Assembly (NCBI GenBank): GCA_007258455.2
Contig: VDFB02114830.1
Coordinates: forward strand, 124,001 to 188,000
Length of the DNA stretch: 64,000 nt
Direction of reading: 5' to 3'
Source: Sequoia sempervirens
Lineage: Eukaryota; Streptophyta; Pinopsida; Cupressales; Cupressaceae
The notes beneath the pieces were generated by a model. That model saw nothing but the letters and a program-made list of their open reading frames with translations, was not told where the DNA came from and made no database searches. Positions 37,045-49,811 of the stretch are shown piece by piece (the stretch's first letter is position 1; each line of letters begins with the position of its first letter). The position numbers were made by a program, and so were the translations under genes.

Positions 37045-38970
37045 ATTTATATGGATGTTGATATTATTTGTGTCATGCTATTTGGAATATTGTGTTTTAT
37101 TTATGTGTTTATGAAATTAGGTTCTTGAATGAATCACTAGTTTATTGATCAATAGTATGTCCTTACTTGCATTGCAACTTGAGACATGTGTACTTGATTC
37201 ATATGAGAAATATAAATATGCATACATTGATATTAAATATAAAATAAAGTACAATTCCTTGAATTCTCGCTGTGACTAATATTAATAATTCTCTATAATC
37301 ATATTGCTTTATGTGTTGTTTTGGGTACAAAAACCATAAATTAAATAAAAAATGGGAAGGAATGTCTCAATATGTTATATTATGTATGGTTCTCTTTATG
37401 GATTTTTTTACGCAAAACCTAAGGAGGGAATGCCTAAAGGTGTGTACTATTATTCATTATTGAAGACAAAGTTCTTTAGTATGTATTCATTATTTATAAC
37501 TAAATAGAGAGTTTTTAAGTATGTATACATTTTTATAAATAAATAAGGAATGTTCCAGTATTAAAATTGTGGGGGGAATACTTGGAGAATTAATCAAATG
37601 GATCTTACAAGATACCACTTTTTTGTTCTAGTTAATAGTAGTTGGAGAGGTCATTGGAGATCCTTTTTATGGTGTTGTCTATGGTACTTATATTGCATTA
37701 GCCAAAATGGTGTGTTTGTGTTGTAGAATAGAGGAAATGATCATATAATATGGTATGTTTGATCATCAAATTAACATCTACCATGGATACAAATAAATAG
37801 TATTGGAGGGTGGGTAATCTTGTTGTATGAGATGCATAGATCATTCACTTTGAAGGTATTACATATTTTCATTTATTTATTTTATTCCTAGGTAATATAT
37901 GTCATATTATATTTGTGATTACAAATAACTAATAATTGATGTTTGAATGTGGTACACAATTGAGTTTAGTTAATTTATGTATATGTATAGTACAAAAATT
38001 GTTATAGTGTTGTGAAATGAAAGACTCATAATTGGGATTAAGGCCTATCTTATATAATGAAGCTTATGAGCTTTCCATAAGGTCTAGAGCTCCAACTTAC
38101 ACTAATAGTGATACTTGTGATGTGTATACAAATAAAATATATGTATTTTATGATCACATCTGATGTGCATAAGTTATATTCTTGAGCTATATATGTTACC
38201 ATATAATAAATTTTTACATAGATTAGAGAATGATTTATTTACTTGTGAAAAAGTGTGAATTCAAAATATAAAAGACTACGATGTTGTTAGTTACTATTCC
38301 TTGTGATACTACTTAGTTATATATGGATGGGATTATTACAAAATATCGCAAATATTAGTGATCACATGATGTACTTTCTTATTATATTATGCATTTTTCT
38401 TATGTCATTATGTTATATGTAAAAATTATTAAATCAACAATTTGTGGTTAATTGTGTGATTAGTTAGTGATTCATTGGGTTGGTTCGCTACAAAAACTAT
38501 AAAATTGAGTAACTAGATATATATGAGGATGATGATAATGACAAAAATGGTTTTGATAAAATTTTAAAACAAAAAATGGAGTCATCATCAATCCACCTAA
38601 ATGAATCTTCATAGACATTGAATGTCCCAACAAATACTTTTTTTGACATGAACTATAGTAATTTTACTTAGCATATAGAAGAAACATGCACAATAATTAC
38701 ATATTTATGAATAAAATTGAAATATAATATCATATGTGTAAAATATATGATACAATGAAATTATATATTTGACTAAAAGTGCATAATGATAGGGTAGTGA
38801 CATTATGCAAGGACAAGTAGCCTTTACAAATATTAATCTACAATAACTAGTGATATTTAACTATGCTTTTATCTATACAACTTATTGATAGAAATAACAA
38901 AGATGGGACAAGACATAGCATTTGCAAGTAATAATTATTAATAAGTGGTATGTAGCAACTACTCTATGTT
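37045..38970. other. no gene seen
   Basis: About 1.9 kb of AT-rich sequence rich in tata/atta words, with no supported frame or boundary. Lies between the family-D insertion and the 3' end of the LINE. Confidence 0.45.
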
Positions 38971-40550
38971 GTTTTTTTTAATAAAAAGGGGTAAAAATTT
39001 ATTGATTCAACCAGTAAAGTACAAAAGCAAGGGCCACAAGCCCAGAAGAGAAAACAACACTAACAAAAGGAAGCCCCTGAAGGGGCACAACTAATCATCC
39101 ATATCTTCCTTGACTAGCCTCTCAAGATCCTGAACATAGTCCGGAGGCAAATGAGCCCAATCTCCTGCCATCCATCCTTCCCTGCGATCCGAAGCCCACT
39201 TAGCCAAGCAATCTGCAGTCCTATTCCACTCGCGAGGAACATAGCAGAAAGAGATTGCATCCAAAGAAGCACTCAGCTTAAGAATTTGCCTACCTACCAC
39301 AGCTAGATGCCAATCCATATTCTTGATCTGTTGTAGATTCAACATATCCACCACCACCTGGGAATGAGACTCACAGATAATCTTACTCCATCCCAGAGCA
39401 CATCCTCTTTCAAGAGCCAAGAGGACAGCAAGCGCCTCCATGTAATTATTGGTCTGTAACCCCTTATAATAGGAGAAGAAGAAAATAACCTCACCAGAGC
39501 AATCCCTACCAATCCCTCCAACCCCAGCATGCCCAGGGTTTCCCCTAGAAGACCCATCAGTATTGATCTTAAGGGTCCCCAGAGGAGGGAGGGACCACTT
39601 TCCTTCCCTACAAACCTTTCTTTTAGCTTGCTTGCTTCTAACATGTTGCTTCTTACAAAGGGCATCACTACAACCAGCACAAGAAATATTCAAGTTGTGA
39701 ACCACTCGCACATCTCCAGGATCAACATCCTCAAAGATATCACACTTCGCAGCCAGGGTTTCCTGAAGCATATTTATCACTTGCAGCCACACCTGTTGCA
39801 CCATCTTCCACTTATCCTGAAATATCCTGCGGTTCCTTTCCAGCCACACCTGCCAAATAATAAATCCTGGACCAATGTCCCAAGCCACCTCAAGAAAGGA
39901 TGTCTTAGAAGGGGGTCTACCAAGACTATTCCAGAACTCAACCAAAGAATTGGCATGAATACAAGCATGCTCCCAAGCTTCCCACCACCAGTGCCAGATA
40001 ACTCTGGTGAAAGAGCAGTGGAAAAAGAGATGTGAGCTATTTTCTTCATTTTTATTACATAAAATACAGATAGAAGGCCCATGAAAGCCCCTCTTCTGAA
40101 GATTCTCCCAGGTAAGGCATTTATTCTGCACCACAAGCCACAAGAAAAAATTACATTTAGGCCAAGCAGACTTATTCCAAACCTGCTTCCACCAAGAACT
40201 GTCAATCCTATCAAAAGCTAATCTTTCCAACTCTTGATAACCAGATGCCACTGAAAACTTTCCCTTTGGATTAGGTCCCCAAGCAAGGGTATCAACTTCA
40301 CTCAAAGAGTTACATGCTCTACCTACAAGAATCCTAGCAAGAGTCTCCCTCTCGCCCTCAGTACCCCCTGGAGGCCATTCAAAAGGTTCTTTCCATCTAG
40401 CTCCCTCGCCACGACCCACCCTTAAAGTCATCTTAAAATCCTCAACTTTACTCTAGCCAGCTGCAAGAAAAATATCACAAAGAGGTTGCAGGTGGGGGTA
40501 TTGAGATAAGATAGGAGGGAATCCATCCCTAGTTAAGAGACAAAGACAGG
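38971..40550 (-). mobile_element. 5'-truncated L1-type LINE
   Basis: On the minus strand the C-terminal part of a LINE ORF2 ends at 39091, followed by a 3' UTR of about 110 bp with AATAAA (38998-39003 on the plus strand) and an A-run (38972-38979). Upstream of the long open frame the same frame continues to about 40550 with a single stop (TAG at about 40456), then coding resemblance ends. Endonuclease and RT are missing, as expected for 5' truncation. It separates copy B of G1 from sequence on the left. A convincing target-site duplication was not found. Confidence 0.8.
39091..40431 (-). CDS. LINE ORF2 C-terminus: RT zinc-binding domain and RNase H (fragment)
   Basis: An uninterrupted 446-codon frame, the longest in the window. 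Residues 58-150 match the zinc-binding region found after RT in plant L1 elements: KFSVASGY, then W/P/FFLW positions, with C122-x2-C125-x8-H134-x4-C139. Residues 286-410 are an RNase H of the plant LINE type: NTDGSSRGNPG (catalytic D292), YMEALAVLLAL (E332), and WNRTADCLAKWA (D407). The second Asp of the usual ESDS box is replaced: the sequence reads CESHSQ, H356. So RNase H is probably inactive. The ATG at 40431 is internal to the original ORF2, so this is a fragment that happens to be open, not a separate gene. Strong family match. Confidence 0.9.
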   Translation of the reverse strand: MTLRVGRGEGARWKEPFEWPPGGTEGERETLARILVGRACNSLSEVDTLAWGPNPKGKFSVASGYQELERLAFDRIDSSWWKQVWNKSAWPKCNFFLWLVVQNKCLTWENLQKRGFHGPSICILCNKNEENSSHLFFHCSFTRVIWHWWWEAWEHACIHANSLVEFWNSLGRPPSKTSFLEVAWDIGPGFIIWQVWLERNRRIFQDKWKMVQQVWLQVINMLQETLAAKCDIFEDVDPGDVRVVHNLNISCAGCSDALCKKQHVRSKQAKRKVCREGKWSLPPLGTLKINTDGSSRGNPGHAGVGGIGRDCSGEVIFFFSYYKGLQTNNYMEALAVLLALERGCALGWSKIICESHSQVVVDMLNLQQIKNMDWHLAVVGRQILKLSASLDAISFCYVPREWNRTADCLAKWASDRREGWMAGDWAHLPPDYVQDLERLVKEDMDD

Positions 40551-41829
40551 TGCATTACAAGGATAAAGGCTAACAACTACTTGTGTCCACAAGAGGGAAA
40601 CAAGCATGAGCCTAGGGTGATGATGGAGAGGATCATGCAATAGTGAGAATGAAAAATCCTTCAACTATGGCATGATAAGGCAATGGTGTTTTAAGGGATA
40701 ATAGGAAAGCAGTCAGTATCAGTGAAGTGATACTTATCAAGTATCTCGTTCAATGTTCGACATTATTCCATTTGATGTCCAAGAATACGATGATATTTGC
40801 AATATGGTATGTGTGAATCATTAGGGTGAATGACCAACCTATTGGAATGTGGTAATAGTATAAGACCTTTGTTTAAAAGGAGTTGAAGTCTCCTTTCACA
40901 TTAAGGTGGAGGATGTCTAGGAAACTTTAGCTTCTTCAATTTGTATGGTCGTTTTCATTTGCTAGGTTCTCCTTGTTCATGAATAGGAGGAAGGGGAACC
41001 ATAGGGTTCTTAACATCCTTATCATTAGAAGGAGAGAATGATTGTTCACATGGAAGGGTAATGTTCAAGTTAGGAGGAGGATTCAAGATCACTATACTAG
41101 AATCTTGAAGTTTCCTAGGTTGAAGAGGATGTCTATTAGGATGAGAAGGATCTTGATAACCTAGTCATGTTGTGTTTGCTTTGGTTGGGTTTTGTTCCAT
41201 AAATTGATGAATTTCATGTTGATGTTTTGTGTCACAACCTTGCTTACTGAAGATAGTGAAATCGTTACCATATGTTGCTTCAAGGTTTATGGAAGTGTTT
41301 GTGACTTTATGATCATAAAAGGGGTATGAGTGTGTCGGGTTCAAGGAACTAGATCATCTTGAGGGAGGAACCATAGGTCCATCATTGATTTTAGGATGTA
41401 AATATGCAAAGAGTGATGAGGAGGTGCAATAGTAGGAAGATCTTGTGACTTCATGGGGGGATAAAAGGTTGCATTGGCTTCTAAGTTATCAAGGTCATCT
41501 TTATATAACTGGTTCATGCTAACATCATCTTCTCCAATGATGTCTACATCATGAGGAGGAAAGTCATGAGGAGTTGAAGGAGCATGAGGTAGCTCAATGT
41601 CATTAGGGTCATAGCCAAAGGCATAAGTGGACATGTCTACCAATGATTTTAATGAATTCTAAAATTTATTGAAAGAAAATACCATGATGCAAATAAACTA
41701 ATATGCAATAAATGAGTAAAAATAGAGATTTTGTAAATTAAAACAAAATGCAGGAATAGTAAACTATAATGCAGAAAGATGCCAGAAAGATGTTTGAAAT
41801 GTTGTTTGAAAAGTACAGAGGGACTAATT
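40551..41829 (-). pseudogene. gypsy family G1, internal region of copy B with gag fragment
   Basis: Minus-strand remnant downstream of the LTR. A 100-codon frame (41341-41643, acidic, starting MVDMSTYAFGYDPNDIELPH) lies near the LTR. The Gag C-terminal motif reads YCKYHRILGHQME, a stop, CRTL at about 40755-40830, matching CQYHRSIGHSTNECHAL of copy A. Sequence at 41140-41260 resembles 10990-11100 of copy A. The element is cut by the LINE at about 40550; pol is absent. Confidence 0.6.
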
Positions 41830-43745
41830 AACCCAGGGTGGCGAATGAGTCCTAGTATGCAATTTTTTTGTGTTTTTCATAAATTTTAAGATGATTTTAA
41901 TGCTCTACAAAATGAAACTAAGGATGCAAAATGCATAGTTTCTATTTTTTCAATGAGATGCAATGCAAAAATGAAATCTAAATGAAGTTTTCACTAATGC
42001 AATATGAAAAGTCCTAAAATGAAAAAACAAAGCAATGAGATAATTGAATGTTGATATAAATGTAAACTAAGATGTAATATGAGAATGAAATCATAAATGT
42101 AAAGTTTTCAAAAGTCGGGTTCACCAAAATGAACCATTGTTTTTTGGGTCACTAGGACTTCTCTAACTCTTCTAGGGTGTTTCACCTAAAAGGAGAGAAG
42201 TAGGAACCAAAAATGCAAAATTTTCATTCAATTAATGTTATGTATGATGTTTTCTAAACTAAATGAAGCTAAATAAATGCAATTGAATAATTTAAATGGA
42301 AAAGAATGAATACAATAGTGAATTTTCAGCTATGTTTGAAAACACATTGTATAATGCAATAATGAAGAAAATGAAGAAAATACGCATAATAGAAAGAAAT
42401 AGTCAGAAACAGAGTGCACCTAGAGACTTGATGAATAATCTAGAATGTTATGGATGCTGATTAAAATCACTAATTTTTCACAGTGGGACTCATTCGCCTA
42501 GGGTGGTGAATTAGACCTCCTCTTGGTAAAATAGTGTCAAAAACTAGTTTTTGACAGTCGGGATCTGAAATTTGACAAAAATCATATTTTCATTCCTAAG
42601 GTGGGACTCATTCGCCATAAGTGGAAAATTAGTCCTCTCCCAAATTTCTAGAAAATCAGGAGACAACTCTACAACGTCAGATTTGGAAATCAATGAATGT
42701 TGGGTTGCCGAAATCAATTCTATAGGAAACAAATAGAAAACGTTCTTCAAGCTTGAAATAGACTTGAGTTGACTTGAAACACCTAGTTGACTTTGTTCTC
42801 CACTTTTGAACACCAAAAAGCTTGTCAAATCTGCATACCTAAGTCTGTAAACACACATGCAAGAGGGAAAAATGGTTGAGGGTTAGAAAATAGGGGTTTG
42901 CCTTGGTCAAACCCCCCTTTTGGTAATCAAACCCTTAGTAAAATAATGAAATACAAGAGAATGACAAACTAATAACATGAAAATGCTATCAACTTATCAA
43001 ACCCTTGATAATGAAACTCTGAAGTAATATTAATGGATGCTTCAAAGTGCCTGAATACTGCTTGAATTGATGTTGTAATATGCTTGAATGCTTGAGTGAA
43101 TGGGTGAATGAGTAAACTTGATGAATTGGGGTTGAAATGGTATGAAAAACACTTATTTATATAATGTTGTGTCATAGTAACCCATTCATACCTCATCACA
43201 GGCTGACATCAAGTGATTTTGAATAAAAACTCGAAAAGAAATTTGAAATATTTTGAATTTGGGGCCAAGGGGGACTCATTCGCCACCCATGGTGAATGCT
43301 TCCCACCTGAGATCTAAAGACAAGTTTCAGGAATTAAGTTGTACTTAATGTTGTTTGTTGGGATAATCTTCAAAAGTACACTAAATTAAAGAATATGAGG
43401 GCATAAAAGGGGTCAAATAAGTCATAAGAAGAGATAAATAGTGAAGTTGTGCCTAGGAAAGTGTAAAATCTTGTTACAAGACTTACAACACTTCAAAATG
43501 GGACTTGATGATGTGTCAAAGGGTGATTTTTAGGTGAATTGTAATGAATAGAGTCTAAAAGAATGTAGAAATGTCTTACAACACTTCACATCACTTTCAC
43601 AAGACATCATTATTTAAATTTTAGTACCTAAATATGCATTTTCAAGCCATGTTGCAACATATAATCAAAGTAAAATATGTCAAATACCATGAAACAAGAC
43701 CTAAAAGGCCATGAAAATGACAAGGGGCCATTTTTCTATGACACA
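41830..43745 (-). mobile_element. gypsy family G1, LTR of copy B
   Basis: Aligns along its length with the LTRs of copy A (7739-9176) and copy C (51560-53430): shared landmarks are the tcacctaaaaggagagaa block (42182), ttgccttggtcaaacc (42899), the 'gacttcaacac' 3' part, and four copies of the hairpin motif (41820-41853, 42485-42518, 42603-42636, 43271-43303). Here it lies 5' of gag on the minus strand, whereas copy A has its LTR 3' of gag. The right edge near 43745 (ctatgacaca) is approximate. Confidence 0.6.
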
Positions 43746-44879
43746 CCTACAAAAATCAATGATTAAGGTGGTAATTGAAACATTACAACTTCTATGTTTT
43801 GATAGTGTAACACTTCTTCCAACCTACAACAAATAAATAATTTCTTGAGGTGGCTATTTGAACCAAAATGCCCCTCTCTTTTTAAAATACTAAATTGAAT
43901 CTTCATTCTTCATGCATCAATTTTTCATTCACGCTCTCTTTCTCTCTTGGAAGCACACTAACAACTCTTTCTTCTCCATTCTATAATATTTTCTTGAGTA
44001 TGCACAAGCTTCTACCATCCTTCTAAACACACATATTGAAAAGTGCTCATCTATGAATTTTATAGGAAAATCCATTGTGGTAGCATAAGTTCATCTTGCA
44101 AGAAAACCACCATCATCTTGGAGGTTTTTATTGATCCTTTGCCATACCTTTCTTGTTAATATTATATTTGTATTTGATTAGCATATTGTTTTCTTTATCA
44201 TTTCACGTCAATTATTTTTAGTATTATCTTTTCTAAGTCTATTTATGGAGATGGAAACACAAATATAGGATTCTTACTAAGGAAAACTCCTAAACATCCA
44301 CCCAAACTTTTCATTTTGGCCTTATGTGTGTAGGTGCCAGTGGAAGAAATTTTTGAAGCAAGATTGAATGCCATCAATCATTCTCAGTGGCATCTAAAAC
44401 TGCTCCTTATCATTTTCATTCCACTTCCATTTAGCTTTTTTATTTTTATACCATTAATTGTGTACATTCATATTTTGCACTCTCTTTCACATCTAAAAAA
44501 CAATGCATGGAATTTTTTATTTTCTAGTGATAACTCTATTGTTTACCTAGATACAAGACACCAGTGTGGTGCATTATTGTCTAACAATCACATTGTCATC
44601 CTAGATAGAGAGCTTTCCAAGCTATCCAAAAGACAATTGTATCATGCACTTTTGGTTTTTAATTTCTAAAAGGTCCAAATAAATTATGTAGTCTATTAAA
44701 TTCACGTGTCTCCATTTCTAGTTCACTTGAGTCATGCCAACTAAGGTAGTGGAGAGACTGTTTACTCCTTGAGATCTCACGATCTTGAGGGTGGAAAATT
44801 CCCTCCTCTACAAAAGCACAGATTAACAACAAATAATTACTCATTTAACAATTTTTCAACTATTACCAATGAAACCTTA
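43746..44879. other. unassigned, includes a 111-codon frame without known domain
   Basis: CT-rich then AT-rich sequence between G1 copy B and copia-3. The frame at 44334-44669 has two hydrophobic segments and no motif I recognise. The preceding ttatgtgtgtag resembles a splice acceptor, but no donor, promoter or second exon can be supported. It may be the leader of copia-3. Confidence 0.3.
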
Positions 44880-45099
44880 AAGTAAAACTAGTGCTTAAGA
44901 ATAAAGGTCCATATAAGCTAACTATGGGTACTTATGTTGAACCATCTAATAACGAGGCTAAAGTAAAGTGGCTTAACAAATGTGATCAAGCCTTTATATT
45001 TTTGTTTCTTAGAGTTTATTTTTAACTATTATTTCATATTAAAGATTTAAATACACCTACTTAATTTTGGAAAATATTAGAAAAAATATTTGGGAAGCT

Positions 45100-45860
45100 A
45101 TATGAATTGAAGAGTCATGATTTAGAGAATGATCTTACAAGTCTAATCACTAGTACATTTGATACCCTTCAATAATTTTTTACTAAGTTTAAGGCATTGA
45201 GGTTGTAGTTGAAAGAATGTGGGATAGAGAAACAAGATGATCAACTAGTACTTTCTATACTCTCCAAATTAAGTCCTTAATATACTATATTTGTGTCTGA
45301 CTTCTACTTGATAAAAAAGGCTATTGGAACCAAATGGAAAACACATTCTATAGATGAATTTATTTCTGACTAGACTAAGGAACTTAGGATAAGTTAATTT
45401 AGATGGGCATAATGAAGCCTTGAAAAATTCAAGCCCTTGTTGAGAATGAGAAACAAAAGGCTTCAAACAACAAAGAAAATAATAAAAAATCTCAAAAGCA
45501 CAATAAGACTAAGAAAGGCCAAAAATGTAATTCCACTAAAACCAATATTGAAACTTCTTTGAATTAAATAAAACCTAATAAATAAAAAATTATGTTTTCC
45601 TATTGCGAGACATTTTGGAATGATGAGCACAATTGTATGATAAAATGAATAGACCTCCTCACACATATTCTTGAGAATAATAATACAAGGGTCCATGAAT
45701 CTATCAAACCATCCTCATTAACAAGCAATAATTTATACTAAGGAAAAGGATAAATTAAATAAATACCTAAGAGCAAGGCTTTAGTTGCTACTATATCTCC
45801 CTCAACTCTTTCTTGAATCATTGACTTAAGTGCTTTGCATCATATAGGTTCCTCATAGGT
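45100..45860 (+). pseudogene. copia-3 Gag, knuckle and protease remnants
   Basis: Gag pieces: FTKFKALRL, a stop, LKECGIEKQDDQLVLSILSKL (about 45180-45275), typical of the copia Gag capsid region. Zinc knuckle trace FWNDEHNCMIK at about 45610-45645. Protease trace IIDLSALHHIG at about 45815, where the family has IIDSGASHHM; the DSG triad reads DLS, so it could not act. Confidence 0.65.
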
Positions 45861-46199
45861 TGACTTTTATTAGATTCATTTGATACATCTTCTATTATCT
45901 TGGGTTTATGACACCCCAACATCAGTTGTAAGGTGGTGGTTTATTAAAATTGAATGTTAGAAATTTACAAGTTTTCTAAGTATACCTTCTCTTTCAACTA
46001 AATTCCTATAAGTGTATCAAATTAGTCACATAGGAAAGGGCATGAGAGTTCAATTTTCTATAGATCTGTATAGTTAATATTAGAGACTTACATAGAAACA
46101 ATATGATATGTTTGGGAAGTGTGGATTACCAAGAAAGTTCATACACTTTCTCACAATTTTATGAGACGCTTCTCCTACAACCTTGATTATCCAGTCCAA

Positions 46200-47140
46200 G
46201 ATGAAGTTAACAAATTATAGCATGAGAAATTTGGCCACTTGAACTACTACTACCCTAAGTAGCTATGCTATTAGGACATGGTCAAAAAATTGCTTGGAGT
46301 TAGATTCTTTAAAGGTCTTTGTGAGGTTCATACCCCTTGGGAAGCATCCTAAATATAAAATTCATAAAGACAAATCATGGAGGGCTACACAAGTTTTGGA
46401 GCTTGTTCACACTAATGTATATGGGGAATTTCCTCATCCATATTTTACTAAGGCATGATATATTCTCACTTTAATAGAAGAATTTTCTAGCTACAAATGG
46501 ATCTACTTCCTTTTAAATAAATCTAAATTCTTTGAAAATTTTCTCAACATCAAGGCTCATGCTACCAAAAATAAGAAACACCATGAAGGATCTTCAAATT
46601 GATAATGGGGGTGAATATATAAGCACAAGGTTTGATTAGTTTTATGCATCAAATGGGATACACTTACAATTCCCAATTCCATTTACTCCCCAATGAAATG
46701 GTGTTACAAAAAAGAATAAATCCTTCAAATAGACGGCTAGCTATATGATATACTTCAAGGGCCTTACCCCAAAGTACTAGGTACAATAAATTGCCTATGC
46801 TTGTTACATTTAGAAAATTTTCATCACAAATACTTGAAGGGTATTACTCCCTTTGAAGCTTAGATAAGTAGAAAACCATTAGTTGAGAACTTTAGGGTCT
46901 TTGAATCTAAAACCATGGAATGCATAACAACATATCATCACAGGGAAATGCAACCTTAGTCCAAACCTTGCATTGTTGTAGGATATCCAAATGGTTTAAA
47001 AGGTTATCACCGACTCTGGTCCTAATCAAACATGAGTTATTCATTGAGTGAAGTGTTATGTTTCAAGAGTGTTCTAAGAACTCAAATCTTGACATTTCCC
47101 CTTTTCTAGATTAATTTGATATTGATGATTCTTCTAATGA
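46200..47140 (+). pseudogene. copia-3 integrase remnants
   Basis: Readable pieces: HEKFGHLNYY (about 46225), KHPKYKIHKDKSWRATQVLE (about 46340-46400), LVHTNVYGEFPHPYFTKA (about 46405), SYKWIYFLLNKSKFFENFLN (about 46490), then YLKGITPFEA (about 46830), RVFESKTMEC (about 46890) and CIVVGYPNGLKGYH (about 46973). Frames shift repeatedly and the catalytic region at 46590-46700 is full of stops. Confidence 0.7.
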
Positions 47141-47220
47141 TTCAAATCATTTACTATAGTTTCTTGGGTTTTTTTCTTCTTCAAATTTTAATAATAATGA
47201 TATTTTTGTACATGAAAATG

Positions 47221-48018
47221 TGATCAAATGTGAATGAAATCACATTAAGATCAAACAAAGTGCAAAATAAAACCAATAGTCAAGCTAGGGAAAAGAAGTC
47301 AAATTAACATAGAATCAAATAAAAATGAACTATGTCAAATATCCCATAAACATCCCTTTTTTTGGATGTTTGATCATAAAATTTTAGTAGTATAATGATG
47401 CTTCAAGTGAAAATGAGTGAGATCTTTGATAAAATGGTTGTGTGAGATAAATAGATTTTTAAGGAAAATTAATGAAGGGCTAGGATTAGATCATGGTATC
47501 AAGGGTGGATGGTAGATGAGACATATCACCACATGGGATTGTTCCAAGTGGCACCAAGAGGTACAATGTGAAGAAGATTGTACTTTGGACATGACAATGC
47601 CAATGTGACATGGTACAAAGGCCATACAACAAGTACAAAGGGCCATGTGCATGATTTGATGGTGAGGGTTGTCTACTTAATCATGGATTAAGTTTACAAA
47701 ACCATGTAAGGGAAAATTAGGATTAGATTAGGATTTAATAAAAATAGGTTGGAGGATGAGACATGTAGAGAGGAATTAAATAAATAGATTATTTATTTAT
47801 TTATTTAGGAAAGAGATAAGATATGGGGGTAAATAACTGGAAGTAATTATATAATTTATACTATGATTTAGGGATAATAGAAGAAATAGATTAGGATAGA
47901 TTTTTAGATAATTGAGTATTAATTAAATAATAAGGTATTAAATAATTAACATAGGGAATAGGAAATTTGTAGAATTAGTTGAAAGTTAGCCAATTATGCT
48001 CAATTTTTGGTGTCTACA
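47221..48018 (+). mobile_element. solo LTR-like insertion in copia-3
   Basis: The copia-3 spacer between integrase and RT is interrupted here by about 800 bp of unrelated sequence. It starts TGATCAAATGTG and ends tttttggtgtctaca, an ending typical of plant gypsy LTRs. On either side, copia-like sequence resumes (DIFVHEN before, acidic/Ser-rich linker and then RT after). A 5-bp duplication at exactly these ends was not found, so the edges may be off by a few bases. Confidence 0.5.
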
Positions 48019-48239
48019 ATACTGATGGGGATTCATCCTCATCCTCCTATGGGATTTATTTGGAGGTTGGTGTTTCAAAACTTAACTCACCCACTTCACC
48101 TTATTTAGGTTAGAGAGGCACTTGATAGTGCAGATAAATGGGTAGGGATTCTAGTAGATTACAAACATATAAAGTTTCTTTTCGTACACATTTGATCCAA
48201 AAACATTTGAGATACATACCTGGGTAGGATAGTTTTATG

Positions 48240-49660
48240 CATGAGGAATATGATTCCTTAATCAAAATTCATAATTGGGACTTGAAATCTCTTCCTAAGA
48301 GAAGAAAGGTTTTTTGATTTAGGTTGATATATTGAACCAAGTTTTTAATAAATCGGTTGGTTGATAGGTACAAGTCATGTTTATTAGCCAAATATTTTCA
48401 ATTTAATTTGTTGGAATTAACTACATATAGACCTTTATAGAAATTTCCAAGATGACTTCAATATGACTTACTCTTGATATTGCAACAACACATGATCGAG
48501 ACTTACACCAAATTGATGTGAATAGTATTTCTTCATGGATACATTGAGGCAAGATCTACATGGATTAACCACAAAGTTTTTTTCAACATTCATCCTTTGA
48601 TTGTAGACTCAGGAAACCCCTCGATGACCTCAAACATGCAACTTGGGATCAATATGCCAAGATAAATTCCTTCCTCCCAGCTTCAAGTTTTACATAGTAT
48701 CATTTAGATACTAATGTGTGTGTATCTTTGTATGCTAGGATGATACTTTAGTGATATTGCCACTTTTTTGTTAATGATATTTTGATCATTGAGAGCTCTT
48801 CATCTGATATTATAATAGTGAATTCAAATTTATAGGATAGATTTGACATGAAAAACTTGGTCTTGTTACATTACTTCCTTGGCATTGGGATCTCATAGAT
48901 TGACTCAAGGATCATCCTTGCACAACCCAAGTATACTTTTGATCTACTTTCTTAGTTTCACATGACAAATTAAAAACCATCTCCTACTCCCTTTCAATTA
49001 GGATTCATGCTTGAGGTTTATTGTACTACACCACTTTTCAATGCTACTTTGTATTAATAACTTGTTGGTACTCAGATTTATCTTACTTGCACCAAGCCTA
49101 ACATTTAAATTAGTGTGGTTTTGAGATTCATGCATTAACGTCATGAGCTAAATTATAAATAAAATAAGAGTATCATTCAATACCTTTAAGGTATTTAGAG
49201 ATTTGAGAATCATTTTAGAGTTAGAATGGATTTAAATGTGGTTGGATTCATAGATTCATATTGGATTGGCAATACTCACAAAGAAGCTAAACTCCATGTT
49301 ACAATTTATCTTACTAGGTTATGGCCCTATCTGTTGGTTTAGCAAGAATCCAAATTTTATTGATTTATCATCCATAGAGGTAGAATATAGGGGGGTTGTC
49401 AATGCAACTACTACTCAAGGCTATCTGACTTCATGGGATTTTAGACTAAGACATGCATCTCATTCAAGAAGTTCAGCATCATGAATATTGATAACCAAAG
49501 CACCAATTAGATATGTAGGATTCCAATCAAACATAAAATAACCAAACACATAGAGATTCATATGAATTAAATTTGAGAGATTATTCATAGTCCAATCATA
49601 AACTTATTCATATTCTAATTTTTTGAGTAGGTTGTTAACATTTTTACCAAACCTCTCTTT
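48240..49660 (+). pseudogene. copia-3 reverse transcriptase and RNase H remnants
   Basis: RT begins with HEEYDSLIKIHNWDLKSLPK (about 48240). After that only fragments remain, among them LHGYIE (about 48536) and a degraded stretch near 48770 where the YVDD box is expected. The RNase H end shows LSSIEVEYRGVVNATTTQGYL (about 49366), HKITKHIEIHMN (about 49535) and VVNIFTKPL (about 49630). Order and spacing fit a copia pol; no domain is intact. Confidence 0.65.
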
Positions 49661-49811
49661 CTCTTCATATTCTAATTAATTTTCTCTTTCTAATCAACTT
49701 ATTTATATTCTAATTAACTTTCTCTTACTAAGATAAAGTTAATTCATATATGATCTCCTCTTTGCATGTATTCTACTTCAATAACATCATCCACTTTGGG
49801 TGGGAGACTTT

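Larger units (their letters stand above)
44880..49690 (+). mobile_element. copia-3: heavily decayed Ty1/copia element
   Basis: Plus-strand order: Gag (45150-45420), knuckle (about 45600), protease (about 45815), integrase (46200-47000), RT (48240-48970) and RNase H C-terminus (49250-49660). Each is recognisable only in short pieces because of many stops and frameshifts, so this is the oldest looking of the plus-strand copia copies. It is interrupted by a solo-LTR-like unit at 47221-48018. A degraded polypurine tract (tttgggtgggaga) at about 49795 may mark the 3' LTR start. Confidence 0.75.

Noticed and set aside
39529..40035. 168-codon plus-strand frame opposite the LINE ORF
   Set aside because: Shadow of the LINE coding strand; the LINE frame has clear RNase H and zinc-binding motifs.
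40560..40590. aacaactacttgtg as target duplication partner of agcaactactctatg at the LINE 3' end
   Set aside because: Too many mismatches to separate it from chance.
44334..44669. 111-codon plus-strand frame with hydrophobic segments after a splice-acceptor-like tract
   Set aside because: No second exon, no family resemblance; may be leader sequence of copia-3.
47790..47812. (attt)n run as a microsatellite of interest
   Set aside because: Short simple repeat expected in AT-rich DNA.
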